A DNA stretch of 36,196 nucleotides from a filamentous cyanobacterium CCT1 (GCA_003017855.1 PYER01000031.1:1-36196); one strand, 5' to 3'; counted from the first letter of the stretch, positions 17,425-25,919 are shown. Made by a program: numbers and translations. Notes: a model not told the origin generated them from the letters alone.

Positions 17425-17434
17425 TTGCCTCAGC

Positions 17435-20434
17435 CTAGTCGACGCCTTCAATCGGGGCAAAGCCCTGGCGCTGCACGTTTTCGCTGACGTGCCGAGGCTC
17501 CAGGAATTGCAGCAGGTAATCGGGGCCGCCCGCCTTGGAACCCACCCCCGACATTTTGAAGCCGCCGAAGGGCTGACGCGATACGATCGCGCCCGTAATC
17601 CCCCGGTTGATGTAGAGGTTGCCAACGGCAAACTCGTTCTGCACCCGCTCAATGTGGGAGGGGGTGCGAGAGTAGAGGCCGCCGGTTAGCCCGTAGTCGG
17701 TATTGTTGGCGATGTGCAAGGCTTCATCAAAGTCGTTAGCCTTGATCACGGCCAGCACTGGGCCAAAGATTTCTTCCTGAGCGATCGCGGCATCGGGCTT
17801 CACGTTGGTAAACACCGTCGGGCCGACAAAGTAGCCCTCGGCGGGGGCGGGCATCTCCAGGGCTAGAGTGGCTTCGGCCTTGCCCTTTTCGATATATTCC
17901 TTGATTTTGGCCTGGGCGTTGGCGTCGATGACGGGGCCAACCTTGGTGCTGGCCTTAACCGCTTCGTCCACGTTGAGGGAGCGGGTAGCTTCGATCAGGC
18001 GGTGCACAAAGGTGTCGTACACCGAGGCCACCACCACGACGCGGGAACAGGCCGAGCATTTCTGGCCGCTGTATCCGAAGGCCGAGTAGACCACCCCCTG
18101 CACCGCCTGATCCAAATCGGCGCTTTCGTCGATAATGATTGCGTTTTTGCCGCCCATTTCAGCGATCACCTGTTTCAGGTGCCGCTGGCCGGGTCGCCAC
18201 TGGGCTGCCTCGGCGTAGATGCGGCAGCCCACCTCACGGGAGCCGGTAAAGGCGATCAGGTGGACATCGGGGTGGTTGACCAGGTGGGCACCCACGGTGG
18301 AACCGCGCGCCGGCAGGTAGTGAAACACGCCGGGGGGCATGCCCGCCTCGATCAAAATTTCGGCGATCTTGGCGGCGATTACGGCGGAATTTTCGGCGGG
18401 TTTGAGGACGGTGCAGTTGCCCGTGACCAGGGCGGCAACGGTCATGCCCGTGGCGATCGCCAGCGGGAAGTTCCACGGCGAGATCACCACCGCAATGCCG
18501 CGCGGGAAGTAGCGATAGCGGTTGGTTTCACCGGGGTAGTCGTAGGCGTACCCGGCGTCGAGCCGCTCCATTTCATCGGCGTAGTAGCGGCAGAAATCGA
18601 TCGCCTCAGAGACCTCTGGATCGGCCTGACCCAGGGGTTTGCCGACTTCGTATACCATCCAGGCATTCAGTTCGTGGCGGCGCTCCTCCATTAGGTCGGC
18701 GGCGCGGCGGAGGATCGCTCCCCGCTCTTTAGCCGGGGTAGCGGCCCAGGCGGGGAAGGCGGCTTTGGCGGCGGCGATCGCCGCGTCAGCCTGATCCTGG
18801 CTGGCCAACCCCAGCTTACCGACCAGTTCCGCTGGCTTTGAGGGGTTCACTGAATCGGCGGTGGCCTCCGTATCGACCGCCTCGCCGTTGATGATTGGGT
18901 TGTAGCGCTGGCCCAGCTGGGCATGAACCGTCTTGAGCGCTTCGGCGGCCACAGAACGCTTGTTGGCCACGGCAAAGTCGGTGTCCGGCGCGTTGGGAAA
19001 GGGCACGGCGTAGTCTTTGACCGCCGTTGCTGCCTGGTCGGCGGCGGCAAACTCCGGAGCCGCCAGCAGGGTTTCGACTGCCACATCCTCCTGGTTTTGG
19101 CGCAGGAAGGAGCTGTTGGCAGTGTTCTCTAGCAGGCGACGGATCAGGTACGACATGCCCGGAATCAGTTCCCCAAAGGGAGTGTAGACCCGCACCCGAT
19201 AGCCTTTGTCGGCCAGGGTTTTGGCCAGCTTGTCGGCCATGCCGTAGAGCACCTGTAGCTCAATATTGCGCTTGGGGATATTCAGCTCTTCGGCGATCGC
19301 CATCGCGTAGGCCTGGGACCTGACGTTGTGGCTACCAATCGCGGCATAGAGATACTGATGGTTCTCCAGCAGCAGCCGGGTCATGCGCTCAAAGTTGGCA
19401 TCGGTCGAGACCTTCTCGCTATAGACCGGGCTGGGCCAGTCGTTCTGCCGCGCAGTGATCGTTTCTTGATCCCAGTAGGCCCCTTTGACCAGGCGCACGG
19501 TGACTGGGGTACCCCGGTTTTTGGCCCACAGCACCAGATCCTTGAGGTCGCTGTAGCTGTCGCGCAGGTAGGCCTGCAGGGTGACGCCCAGGTCGTCACG
19601 CTGCCGAAACTCGGCCTCCATCAAAATGTCTTTGAGAATCGCCAGGGTGAGGGCCTTGTAGCGGTACTGCTCCATGTCGAAGTGAACAGCGACTCCCAGC
19701 TCCTGGGCGCGGCGCAGCAGGGTGCGAATGCGATCGCTCACCTTAGCCCGACTGCCCTCGGCATCCAGCGGGTCAAACTGGGAGTAAAAAGCGGTGAGCT
19801 TGACCGAAACCTGTACTTTGGCCAGTTCCTTGCCGTCGGCGACATCGATCGCATCTACGGTCTTCCAGGTTTTGGCCGCCGCTGATAGCTGCTCCATCAG
19901 GTCCAGGTAGCGCTGCAGGTAGGCCTGGGCTTCTGCCTCGGTGATCACCGCTTCACCTAGCAGATCCATGGTGAAGGTGAGCTTGTCTTTGCGCATACGC
20001 TCGATCGCCTTAATCGCCTGGTCCATCTTCTCGCCCGAGATGTAGCGATAGGCCAGGGTTTCAATGGCGGGGGCAACGGTGGTAGCGGCCAGCTTGCCAG
20101 GGGCCGAGTCGGGATCGGTGAAGTTGAGCAATCCCTTCAGCACACCAGGCAGCTCCACTTCTTCTGCTGATAGGTATTCCTGCAGGTGGCGGGCGATTTC
20201 GGGCTTGCTGCGTAGAGCGGGTAGGGCGTCGATGAAGCGAAACAGCTGCACCTTGAGGCCGGGGTTGGCCATGGCGAAGTCCATAATCTTGTCGTCCCAG
20301 CGCATCTGGTCGCGCATTTGGGCGAAGAGATTCTTCTTCTCGCGGGTGGCGGCCAGCAGGGCCGTGGCGATCGCAAGGGTCTTGGCTTCGTAGGGGCGCG
20401 TGTCGGTCTGGGGCTGAATTGCTGGGGCTACCAC
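17435..20434 (-). CDS. putA: Bifunctional proline dehydrogenase / L-glutamate gamma-semialdehyde dehydrogenase
   Basis: The 999-residue enzyme oxidises proline to glutamate in two steps. The N-terminal FAD-dependent PRODH barrel (about residues 120-450) contains HFDMEQYRYKALTL, VRLVKGAYWDQE and AAIGSHNVRSQ, with RVYTPFGELIPGMSYLIRRLLEN at its end. The C-terminal ALDH domain (about 510-985) has SPWNFPLAIATG, AFTGSREVG, the general-base Glu in VIAEMGGKNAI and the catalytic Cys in GYSGQKCSACSR. There is no N-terminal ribbon-helix-helix DNA-binding domain, so it is not an autorepressor of the E. coli kind. The start is GTG 20434, fixed by an AAGGAG ribosome binding site 8 nt upstream. A 7-bp inverted repeat lies about 100 bp upstream. 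Cytoplasmic, loosely membrane-associated by family behaviour. Confidence 0.95.
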   Translation of the reverse strand: MVAPAIQPQTDTRPYEAKTLAIATALLAATREKKNLFAQMRDQMRWDDKIMDFAMANPGLKVQLFRFIDALPALRSKPEIARHLQEYLSAEEVELPGVLKGLLNFTDPDSAPGKLAATTVAPAIETLAYRYISGEKMDQAIKAIERMRKDKLTFTMDLLGEAVITEAEAQAYLQRYLDLMEQLSAAAKTWKTVDAIDVADGKELAKVQVSVKLTAFYSQFDPLDAEGSRAKVSDRIRTLLRRAQELGVAVHFDMEQYRYKALTLAILKDILMEAEFRQRDDLGVTLQAYLRDSYSDLKDLVLWAKNRGTPVTVRLVKGAYWDQETITARQNDWPSPVYSEKVSTDANFERMTRLLLENHQYLYAAIGSHNVRSQAYAMAIAEELNIPKRNIELQVLYGMADKLAKTLADKGYRVRVYTPFGELIPGMSYLIRRLLENTANSSFLRQNQEDVAVETLLAAPEFAAADQAATAVKDYAVPFPNAPDTDFAVANKRSVAAEALKTVHAQLGQRYNPIINGEAVDTEATADSVNPSKPAELVGKLGLASQDQADAAIAAAKAAFPAWAATPAKERGAILRRAADLMEERRHELNAWMVYEVGKPLGQADPEVSEAIDFCRYYADEMERLDAGYAYDYPGETNRYRYFPRGIAVVISPWNFPLAIATGMTVAALVTGNCTVLKPAENSAVIAAKIAEILIEAGMPPGVFHYLPARGSTVGAHLVNHPDVHLIAFTGSREVGCRIYAEAAQWRPGQRHLKQVIAEMGGKNAIIIDESADLDQAVQGVVYSAFGYSGQKCSACSRVVVVASVYDTFVHRLIEATRSLNVDEAVKASTKVGPVIDANAQAKIKEYIEKGKAEATLALEMPAPAEGYFVGPTVFTNVKPDAAIAQEEIFGPVLAVIKANDFDEALHIANNTDYGLTGGLYSRTPSHIERVQNEFAVGNLYINRGITGAIVSRQPFGGFKMSGVGSKAGGPDYLLQFLEPRHVSENVQRQGFAPIEGVD

Positions 20435-20533
20435 GGTATTTTCTCCTTATTCCCTAACTCCTATCTTGAGCGAAAAAAAGCGCTGTAGGGTCACCGCGTC
20501 ATGATACTTTTCCCGCTTAGGAGCAAGGCTTGT

Positions 20534-20553
20534 GTGTTCTGTGGTGAGAACAC
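20534..20553. promoter_or_regulatory. Inverted repeat between putA and the TA pair, candidate operator
   Basis: GTGTTCT (20534-20540) and AGAACAC (20547-20553) form a perfect 7-bp inverted repeat with a 6-bp spacer. It lies about 100 bp upstream of putA and about 125 bp upstream of the antitoxin gene, so it could serve either. No regulator is recognised. Confidence 0.35.
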
Positions 20554-20676
20554 TACTACTTTCCACAGAGGTCTCGTTGTAGAACCCACTTGGCTAACTC
20601 TGGGCCTAAGCACGAGGTAAACGTCAGGCCCTTGGGCTACCCTTAAATTAACGTTGATCGTCCACCCACCAATTTT

Positions 20677-20919
20677 ATGAAAGCTTATGAGTTACCGGCA
20701 ACGGTCGCAGCCAACGGTCGTTTAACCTGGCCTGAGTTCCAGTTAGACCCTGCGCTCAAAGACACTCAGGTGAGGGTAATTGTCTTAGTTGAGGAGAGCA
20801 CTGATATAGACGAAAATGAGTGGCTTCAATCCGCCGCTCAAAATCCTGCCTTCAGTTTTCTCTATGATTCTGAAGAAGATATTTACAGTGTGAGCGATGG
20901 CAAGCCCTTCGAGTCCTAG
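20677..20919 (+). CDS. Antitoxin-like small protein of a MazF-type TA pair
   Basis: This acidic 80-residue protein overlaps the next gene by 23 nt. The first 45 residues (MKAYELPATVAANGRLTWPE and onward) read like a short beta-rich domain, as in DUF2281/AbrB-like cyanobacterial antitoxins, and end in VRVIVLVEES. The C-terminal half (DENEWLQSAAQNPAFSFLYD, then SEEDIYS) has the motif pattern of cyanobacterial antitoxins in which the acidic tail neutralises the toxin. The assignment rests mainly on the overlapping MazF-like gene. It probably binds the toxin and represses its own promoter, as is common for type II systems. Confidence 0.75.
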   Translation: MKAYELPATVAANGRLTWPEFQLDPALKDTQVRVIVLVEESTDIDENEWLQSAAQNPAFSFLYDSEEDIYSVSDGKPFES

Positions 20920-21253
20920 GGGTAAGGTTGTTTTGGTGCCCTTCCCGTTTGATGACTTGTCGGCTACTAAGGTAAGACCAGCTGTTTGTGTAACCCACGC
21001 CATAGGCCCTTATCGGCAGGTTTTGCTGGCGTTCATCACCAGCCGCCTTCCAAAAAATCCACTGGCAACTGACATCATTTTCGATGTATCTCATCCTGAG
21101 TTTGTTAGTAGTGGGTTGCGTAAGCCATCTGCTTTACGATTGCATTATTTGATGACGGCTCGTACTTCGCTCATTTTGCGAGAACTGGGTGCGCTGTCAG
21201 AAACAGCTCAAGCAGATATAGCTGAGCGGCTGTGCCGTCTTTTTACTAACTAG
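20897..21253 (+). CDS. PemK/MazF-family toxin (mRNA interferase)
   Basis: The 118-residue protein begins at ATG 20897 inside the antitoxin gene. It has the family's N-terminal beta-barrel pattern GKVVLVPFPFDDLSATKVRPA and later the conserved region GLRKPSALRLHYLMT. These are the substrate-binding loop and dimer-interface strands of MazF/PemK endoribonucleases. Expected activity is ribosome-independent mRNA cleavage, held in check by the preceding protein. Full length for the family, no disruption seen. The pair is flanked by unrelated genes. Confidence 0.85.
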   Translation: MASPSSPRGKVVLVPFPFDDLSATKVRPAVCVTHAIGPYRQVLLAFITSRLPKNPLATDIIFDVSHPEFVSSGLRKPSALRLHYLMTARTSLILRELGALSETAQADIAERLCRLFTN

Positions 21254-21281
21254 TCTCTGCCCATTCAGTTTTTAGTGCCCC

Positions 21282-21809
21282 ATGACCGATGACCTGCGCG
21301 ATCGCGCCCAAACCCAGTATGCCTACGGCCAAACCGCCTTTGAGCGAGGTAACTACCGCGAGGCCGTGGCGTACTTCGAGGCCGCCCTAGATGCGGCCAA
21401 AGCCACAACCCCTCTGGGGGGCCAAATTCAAACTTGGCTGGTGAATGCCTACAGTGCGGTAGGGCGACAGCAGGATGCGATCGCCCTCTGTCAGGCCCTG
21501 GCTCGCCATCCGGATCTAGAAACCCGCAAGCAGGGCAAAAACTTGCTCTATATTTTGCAGGCTCCTCAGCTCCAGCGCCCCACCAACTGGATGACAGAAA
21601 TTCCAGACCTAGACCAGCTGTCTACCGATGGGGCTCAAACTTTAGGCCAGGCTGGCTATACAGGCACCAAGTCCGCTGCTCGTCCCCGACCCAAGGTTGA
21701 AGAACCGACCATTGACCCCAGCGAAATCAACAGCAAAGACAACGGATTTTTGTGGGCGGCCCTGGTTGGGGTGGCTCTGGTCTTGGGCGGCTTGCTCTGG
21801 CTGAGCTAG
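21282..21809 (+). CDS. TPR-containing protein with C-terminal membrane anchor
   Basis: The 175-residue protein has tetratricopeptide-like helices in residues 5-100 (AYGQTAFERGNYREAVAYFE is a classic TPR A/B pair). An acidic, proline-containing linker follows at about 100-150, and a single C-terminal helix at about 154-174 (FLWAALVGVALVLGGLLWLS) would anchor it in a membrane with the TPR in the cytoplasm. Related cyanobacterial proteins are of unknown function. It lies 28 nt downstream of the toxin gene on the same strand but is not obviously part of that system. A scaffolding role is a guess from the fold only. Confidence 0.75.
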   Translation: MTDDLRDRAQTQYAYGQTAFERGNYREAVAYFEAALDAAKATTPLGGQIQTWLVNAYSAVGRQQDAIALCQALARHPDLETRKQGKNLLYILQAPQLQRPTNWMTEIPDLDQLSTDGAQTLGQAGYTGTKSAARPRPKVEEPTIDPSEINSKDNGFLWAALVGVALVLGGLLWLS

Positions 21810-21861
21810 ACGCATCACGCCCGGCTAGACCCGGAGCCCGTGACGTCCTTAGGGGAAGGCA

Positions 21862-21890
21862 TTGCTTTGGTTAGGATCCACGCGTATGAT
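21862..21890 (+). promoter_or_regulatory. Candidate sigma-70-type promoter for the PhnD-like gene
   Basis: TTGCTT (21862-21867) and TATGAT (21885-21890) are separated by 17 bp and end 32 bp before the ATG at 21923. Confidence 0.5.
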
Positions 21891-21922
21891 TTAAGGCTGC
21901 TGTTTAAGACGCTATCTAGATC

Positions 21923-22873
21923 ATGGTGAGCATTCGTCGTTCGTGGATCGCAGGGGCATCCAGCCTGCTACTGCTGCTGCCTTTGGGGGCCTGTGCCCCC
22001 TCTGCACCAGAGCAGGGTGCGGCTGAAAAGAGCGGCGCAACCACCGAGCAAAGCGTAATTCCCCTGACGGCGGGGGCGATTCCCGACCAGGACCCCGAAG
22101 AGCTGCAGCGCCTGTACACTAAGCTAGCCGACTACCTGGAGGCTGAGCTGGAGGTGCCCGTCGAGTACAAGCCCGTGACCGACTATGCCGCCGCTGTCAC
22201 CGCCTTTAGGGTTGGCGATCTGGATCTGGTGTGGTTTGGCGGGCTGACCGGGGTGCAGGCTCGGTTGCAGGTGCCAGGGGCACAGGCGATCGCCCAGCGC
22301 GACATCGACGAACAGTTCCACAGCGTCTTCATTGCCAACGCCGCTACGGGTTTGACGGAATTCAGCGATGCCGAGGACCTGGCTCAGCTCAGAGGGCGTA
22401 CCTTTACCTTTGGCAGCGAGTCGTCCACCTCGGGGCGGCTGATGCCCCAGCACTTTATGGAAGAGGTCGGTATCGACACCGCCCAGGCCTTTAAAGGCGA
22501 GGTGGGCTTCTCGGGCAACCACGACACCACAATTAAGCTCGTCGAAGCGGGCACCTATGAGGTCGGGGTGCTCAATGAGCAGGTGTGGCGCGATCGCGTT
22601 AGCGAAGGAGCCGTTGATACCTCTAAAGTAGCCGTCGTCTGGCGCACGCCGCCCTACTACGACTACCACTGGGTGATTAGCCCCGAGGTCGATGAGCGCT
22701 ACGGCGAAGGCTTTGCCGAGAAGGTGCAGGCGGCGCTGATGGCCCTCGACCCGGCGGTGCCCGAGCAAAAGGAAATTCTCGATCTGTTTGGGGCCGAGCG
22801 GTTTATCGCCACCAGCAACGACAACTACGCCGAGATCGAAGCGGTGGGCCGCAAAATTGGCAAAATTCAGTAG
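21923..22873 (+). CDS. PhnD-like ABC transporter substrate-binding lipoprotein (oxyanion; possibly selenate-type)
   Basis: The 316-residue protein has a lipoprotein signal peptide with lipobox LGAC (Cys about residue 24). It then has the phosphonate-binding-like fold signature: IPDQDPEELQRLYTKLADYL, DLDLVWFGGLTGVQAR, FTFGSESSTSGRLMPQ and VGFSGNHDTTIKLVEAGTYE. The serine/threonine-rich FGSESSTSGR loop is the usual oxyanion-binding site. The overall pattern resembles a PhnD subgroup that databases label putative selenate-binding; the real ligand could be phosphonate, phosphite or another oxyanion. The ATPase gene starts before its stop codon, so the two are coupled. No permease gene is nearby. 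A good promoter match lies just upstream. Confidence 0.88.
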   Translation: MVSIRRSWIAGASSLLLLLPLGACAPSAPEQGAAEKSGATTEQSVIPLTAGAIPDQDPEELQRLYTKLADYLEAELEVPVEYKPVTDYAAAVTAFRVGDLDLVWFGGLTGVQARLQVPGAQAIAQRDIDEQFHSVFIANAATGLTEFSDAEDLAQLRGRTFTFGSESSTSGRLMPQHFMEEVGIDTAQAFKGEVGFSGNHDTTIKLVEAGTYEVGVLNEQVWRDRVSEGAVDTSKVAVVWRTPPYYDYHWVISPEVDERYGEGFAEKVQAALMALDPAVPEQKEILDLFGAERFIATSNDNYAEIEAVGRKIGKIQ

Positions 22874-23615
22874 CGGTACGCCCATTTTTCAGCTGGAGGG
22901 GGTGAGCTGCCGCTTTGGAGCGGTGGCAGCCCTGACCGACTGCAGCCTGGCGATAGCCCCCGGCGAGCGAGTAGCCCTGATTGGCCCCAGCGGCGCAGGC
23001 AAAAGTACCCTGCTGAGCCTGCTCAACGGCAGCCAGGTGCCTACCACGGGGCGCGTCGCGGTCATGGGGCAGGATATCGGCCGCTTGAATGCTAGACAAC
23101 GACGGCGAATTCAGCGGCTGGTGGGCACGGTGTACCAACAGCACCACCTGGTGGGCAACCTGGCCGTGATTCACAATATCAATGCCGGGCACCTGGGCCG
23201 CTGGCCGCTGCCCAGGGCGCTGTGGTCGCTGGTGTGGCCCCAGGCGGTGCCCACGGCAGCCCAGGCTTTGGCCCAGGTGGGCATTGTCGACAAGCTCTAC
23301 GCCCGCACCGATCGCCTCTCGGGGGGGCAGCAGCAGCGGGTGGCCCTGGCACGAGTGCTGGTGCAAGACCCCGCCGCTATCCTCGCCGATGAGCCGATTT
23401 CAAGCGTGGACCCCGAGCGATCGCGGGCGATGATGGACCTGCTGCGTCAGCTGAACGAAACCACGGGCAAAACCCTGGTCATCAGCCTCCACGAGGTCGA
23501 GTTTGCGGTTAAATACTGCGATCGCATCATTGGCCTGCGCCAGGGCCAGATTCTCTTTGATGCCCCTGCTACCCAGGTCAGCGACGCTATGATGGCAGCT
23601 CTGTACCAGCTTTAG
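22857..23615 (+). CDS. PhnC-like ABC transporter ATPase
   Basis: This cytoplasmic ATPase has Walker A GPSGAGKST (residues 43-51 from the chosen start), signature LSGGQQQRVALARVL, Walker B AAILADEP and the switch His in VISLHEVEF. It should energise uptake with the preceding PhnD-like lipoprotein. The start is uncertain. In-frame candidates are ATG 22788 (86-nt overlap, adding residues that do not look like the family) and TTG 22857 (17-nt overlap, giving a normal 252-residue protein). TTG is preferred on length. The segment after Walker B reads ISSVDPE, where PhnC proteins usually have a small-residue/Leu/Asp pattern; this is conservative. A PhnE-type permease would be expected next but is absent. 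Confidence 0.88.
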   Translation: MAKFSSGTPIFQLEGVSCRFGAVAALTDCSLAIAPGERVALIGPSGAGKSTLLSLLNGSQVPTTGRVAVMGQDIGRLNARQRRRIQRLVGTVYQQHHLVGNLAVIHNINAGHLGRWPLPRALWSLVWPQAVPTAAQALAQVGIVDKLYARTDRLSGGQQQRVALARVLVQDPAAILADEPISSVDPERSRAMMDLLRQLNETTGKTLVISLHEVEFAVKYCDRIIGLRQGQILFDAPATQVSDAMMAALYQL

Positions 23616-23761
23616 GGCGTAGATCAATTTTGGCCAAAAGCTCTGAAAGGGCATCAGGCAAACAGTTTTGTATTGAAGAATATATGCAAACACAAGGTTC
23701 CTGGGGTTAAGTAGTGGCTGTTACAGAAATTTCCTCTGTTTCACACGTCTACTGACTCAGA

Positions 23762-24505
23762 ATGAAAATCGCCACCTGGAATCTTGAGCGTGCGCTGCCC
23801 CAGTCAGTGCAGGCTGAGCGTCAGCGCCAATGGCTCAGCCGCATCGATGCCGACATTTGGATTTTGACCGAAACCCATCTAGATATCACCCCTGGGGAAG
23901 ACTACCGTTCGGTGGCAAGTGGTCTACCCGATCGCGCCGGGGCAGAGGGCGAACGCTGGGTCCAGATTTGGGTTAAATCGGGTGATCTGGTGATCCTCGA
24001 GACCACCGATGCCGCCCGCACCGCCGCCGCCCTACTTACCCTGGACAGTGGCCAGCAGTGGGTGGTGTACGGTACCGTGTTGCCCTGGCTAGAGAGTAGC
24101 TGGCGATCGCACCCGGCCTCCCAGGGCCAGGCCTTTGCCGCTGCCCTGGCTGCCCAGCAGGCCGATTGGCAACGGCTGCGAACCACCTATAAAAAGGCCT
24201 TTCTAACCGTAGCGGGGGATTTCAACCAGGACTTAAACGCCCTGCACTACTACGGGTCGCGCCGCAATAAACAGGCCCTGCGCCAGGCGCTGGACAGCGC
24301 GAAACTGACCTGCTTTACCGCTGGCGAAAACGACCCCGTCCACCGGCTCATCCACGGTCAGCACTCCAACATTGACCACATCTGCATTGCGTCTGATGTG
24401 GCGGCGCACTTTCAACAGTCCTTTGTCTGGCCCCAGCGGCTCGACGATTTGCGCGGCCTGTCCGACCACTTTGGCATCGGGGTTGAACTTAGCTTCGAAC
24501 CATAG
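23762..24505 (+). CDS. Endonuclease/exonuclease/phosphatase (EEP) family protein
   Basis: The 247-residue protein has the EEP fold markers in order: N7 and E9 in ATWNLE, the metal-binding Glu in ILTETHLD, GDFNQDLN in the middle, and the C-terminal NIDHI and SDHFG motifs with the catalytic Asp and His. Members hydrolyse phosphodiester or phosphomonoester bonds (DNA, sphingomyelin, inositol phosphates). There is no signal peptide, so a cytoplasmic enzyme is likely. The substrate cannot be deduced. It is convergent with surE 12 nt away and is preceded by a gene-free gap of 146 nt. Confidence 0.85.
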   Translation: MKIATWNLERALPQSVQAERQRQWLSRIDADIWILTETHLDITPGEDYRSVASGLPDRAGAEGERWVQIWVKSGDLVILETTDAARTAAALLTLDSGQQWVVYGTVLPWLESSWRSHPASQGQAFAAALAAQQADWQRLRTTYKKAFLTVAGDFNQDLNALHYYGSRRNKQALRQALDSAKLTCFTAGENDPVHRLIHGQHSNIDHICIASDVAAHFQQSFVWPQRLDDLRGLSDHFGIGVELSFEP

Positions 24506-24517
24506 CGGTTAAGCCCC

Positions 24518-25201
24518 CTACCACAGGCGAATTTTCGTCACGGCAATGTTGCCGCCAAAACAAACAGCGACGTCTGAATCGGGGTCGTGGCGGCGCTGGT
24601 TATAGTTGCCCACGTAGTAAAACTGGCCCTGCTCCACTTTGAACTCGGTGGGCAGGGGCTGGGTACAGGTGGTGCAAAAAAGAATTTCCGGGTCGGGGTC
24701 GCCCGGCTGCAGGTGAGGCAAGTTCACATTCCAGAAGCAGCCCTGGGGCAGCGCCTCGGCCATCAGCGTCTCAATCACCCGAGCGGCCAGGCGAGTGGCC
24801 AACCCCCAGTCAATCGGGCGGCGGTTGTGAATGTAGTGAGAAATGGCGATGCCCGGCACCCGCAGCAGGGCCGCTTCTCGCACGGCGGCAACGGTACCCG
24901 ACACGTGAATATCGGCCCCCATATTGCCCCCCGCGTTGATGCCGGAGAGCACCCAGGTTGCATCCGGGCACAGGTGGCTAACCCCGACACGGGCGCAGTC
25001 GGCTGGGGTACCGCCAATGGCAAAGGCGTATTCTTCTCGCTGGGCGATCGCAATGGGTCCACCCCGGTTCATCTGGTGGCTACAGCCTGACAGGTGGCGA
25101 TCGGGGGCAACGACACAGGTAGCATGGCCCTTCAGCGCCTCCCGTAGAGCCGCAATGCCGGGAGCATCGATACCGTCGTCGTTGGTGAGAATAAAGGTCA
25201 T
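24518..25201 (-). CDS. surE: 5'/3'-nucleotidase SurE
   Basis: The 227-residue protein starts at ATG 25201, because MTFILTNDDGIDAPG is the canonical SurE N-terminus with the metal-binding DD pair. A longer frame to 25309 adds 36 residues with no homology. Further family motifs are PDRHLSGCSH, GGTPADCARVG and SGINAGGNMGADIHVSGTVAA. SurE removes phosphate from nucleoside monophosphates and acts in stationary-phase survival. It is a divalent-metal enzyme in the cytoplasm. Divergent from the Uma2 gene, and convergent with the EEP gene. Confidence 0.95.
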   Translation of the reverse strand: MTFILTNDDGIDAPGIAALREALKGHATCVVAPDRHLSGCSHQMNRGGPIAIAQREEYAFAIGGTPADCARVGVSHLCPDATWVLSGINAGGNMGADIHVSGTVAAVREAALLRVPGIAISHYIHNRRPIDWGLATRLAARVIETLMAEALPQGCFWNVNLPHLQPGDPDPEILFCTTCTQPLPTEFKVEQGQFYYVGNYNQRRHDPDSDVAVCFGGNIAVTKIRLW

Positions 25202-25311
25202 GGGTGGGCAGCTAAAATTTTTCTGCTTGCAGCATAAGCTGTAAGCTCCGCAGATGAGCCAGCGATCAGCCCATACAATAAGCTCAGATACCTCTGGCAG
25301 GAGGGCCAACG

Positions 25312-25854
25312 ATGGGATTAACTGTTCACGAATTAGCCAAACTGCAGGCCAATTATCCTGATTACCGCATGGAGCTGGTCGATGGCGAAGTTACAGTTAT
25401 GAGCCCCTCAGGCTATGAGGCCGATGAAGTCTCGATTGAATTGGCGGCCCAAATTCGTAACTGGGTGCGCCCGCGCCAGCTGAGCCGAGTTACGGGTTCG
25501 AGTGCGGGTTTTGTGCTGCCGAATTCTGATACCCGTGCCCCAGATGTCTCCTTCGTCAGAGCTGAGCGGTTGCGCCGGAGCCCACGCTCTTTCGCCGAAC
25601 TGGCTCCAGACATGATGGTGGAGGTCAAATCGCCAACCGACAGCATCGCCAAGCTACGAGACAAGATTCAGGAATTTTTGGTGTTGGGTACCCAGGTCGG
25701 CATTTTGATTAATCCCGAGAGCCGCCAAGTGGAGGTTTACCGGCTGGGGCAAGAGGCGATCGCCCTCGGCAACGGCGATACACTGACAATTCCTGACCTG
25801 CTGCCCGGATGGGAAGTGGCCGTCGCTGACCTTTGGCCCCTGGTGTTTGAGTGA
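25312..25854 (+). CDS. Uma2 family restriction-endonuclease-like protein (DUF820)
   Basis: The 180-residue protein belongs to the PD-(D/E)XK-fold family greatly expanded in cyanobacteria. The N-terminal YRMELVDGEVTVMSPSG is the standard opening. The nuclease core is APDVSFVRAERL followed by MMVEVKSPTDS, which supplies the Asp and the E-x-K. QVGILINPESRQVEVYR is also typical. A GGAGG ribosome binding site precedes ATG 25312. The biological role of this family is not settled; many copies occur per genome and some have been linked to mobile elements. Confidence 0.92.
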   Translation: MGLTVHELAKLQANYPDYRMELVDGEVTVMSPSGYEADEVSIELAAQIRNWVRPRQLSRVTGSSAGFVLPNSDTRAPDVSFVRAERLRRSPRSFAELAPDMMVEVKSPTDSIAKLRDKIQEFLVLGTQVGILINPESRQVEVYRLGQEAIALGNGDTLTIPDLLPGWEVAVADLWPLVFE

Positions 25855-25866
25855 CTTCGCAAACAC

Positions 25867-25899
25867 AGGAACCCGGTTTTTTCAAAAAACCGGGTTCCT
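25867..25899. repeat. AACCCGGTTT hairpin repeat, copy 2 (also a likely bidirectional terminator)
   Basis: AGGAACCCGGTTTTTT (25867-25882) and AAAAAACCGGGTTCCT (25884-25899) form a perfect 16-bp palindrome with a 1-nt centre. It lies between the convergent Uma2 and hemB genes. The core is the same as copy 1 at 17394-17424. The A/T-rich centre and GC-rich arms mean it could end transcription on either strand, although the T-run is inside the stem. Confidence 0.8.
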
Positions 25900-25919
25900 A
25901 AACTCCCTCGCGCAATCAG

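Noticed and set aside
18002-19885. Long plus-strand frames antisense to putA
   Set aside because: They mirror the third-position GC bias of the putA frame, which is unmistakably coding; His/Gly/Asp-rich antisense products are typical artefacts.
21891-21908. Pair of TTAAG motifs upstream of the PhnD-like gene as a Pho box
   Set aside because: The motifs are 13 bp apart, not 11, and only two occur; they also lie downstream of the probable promoter.
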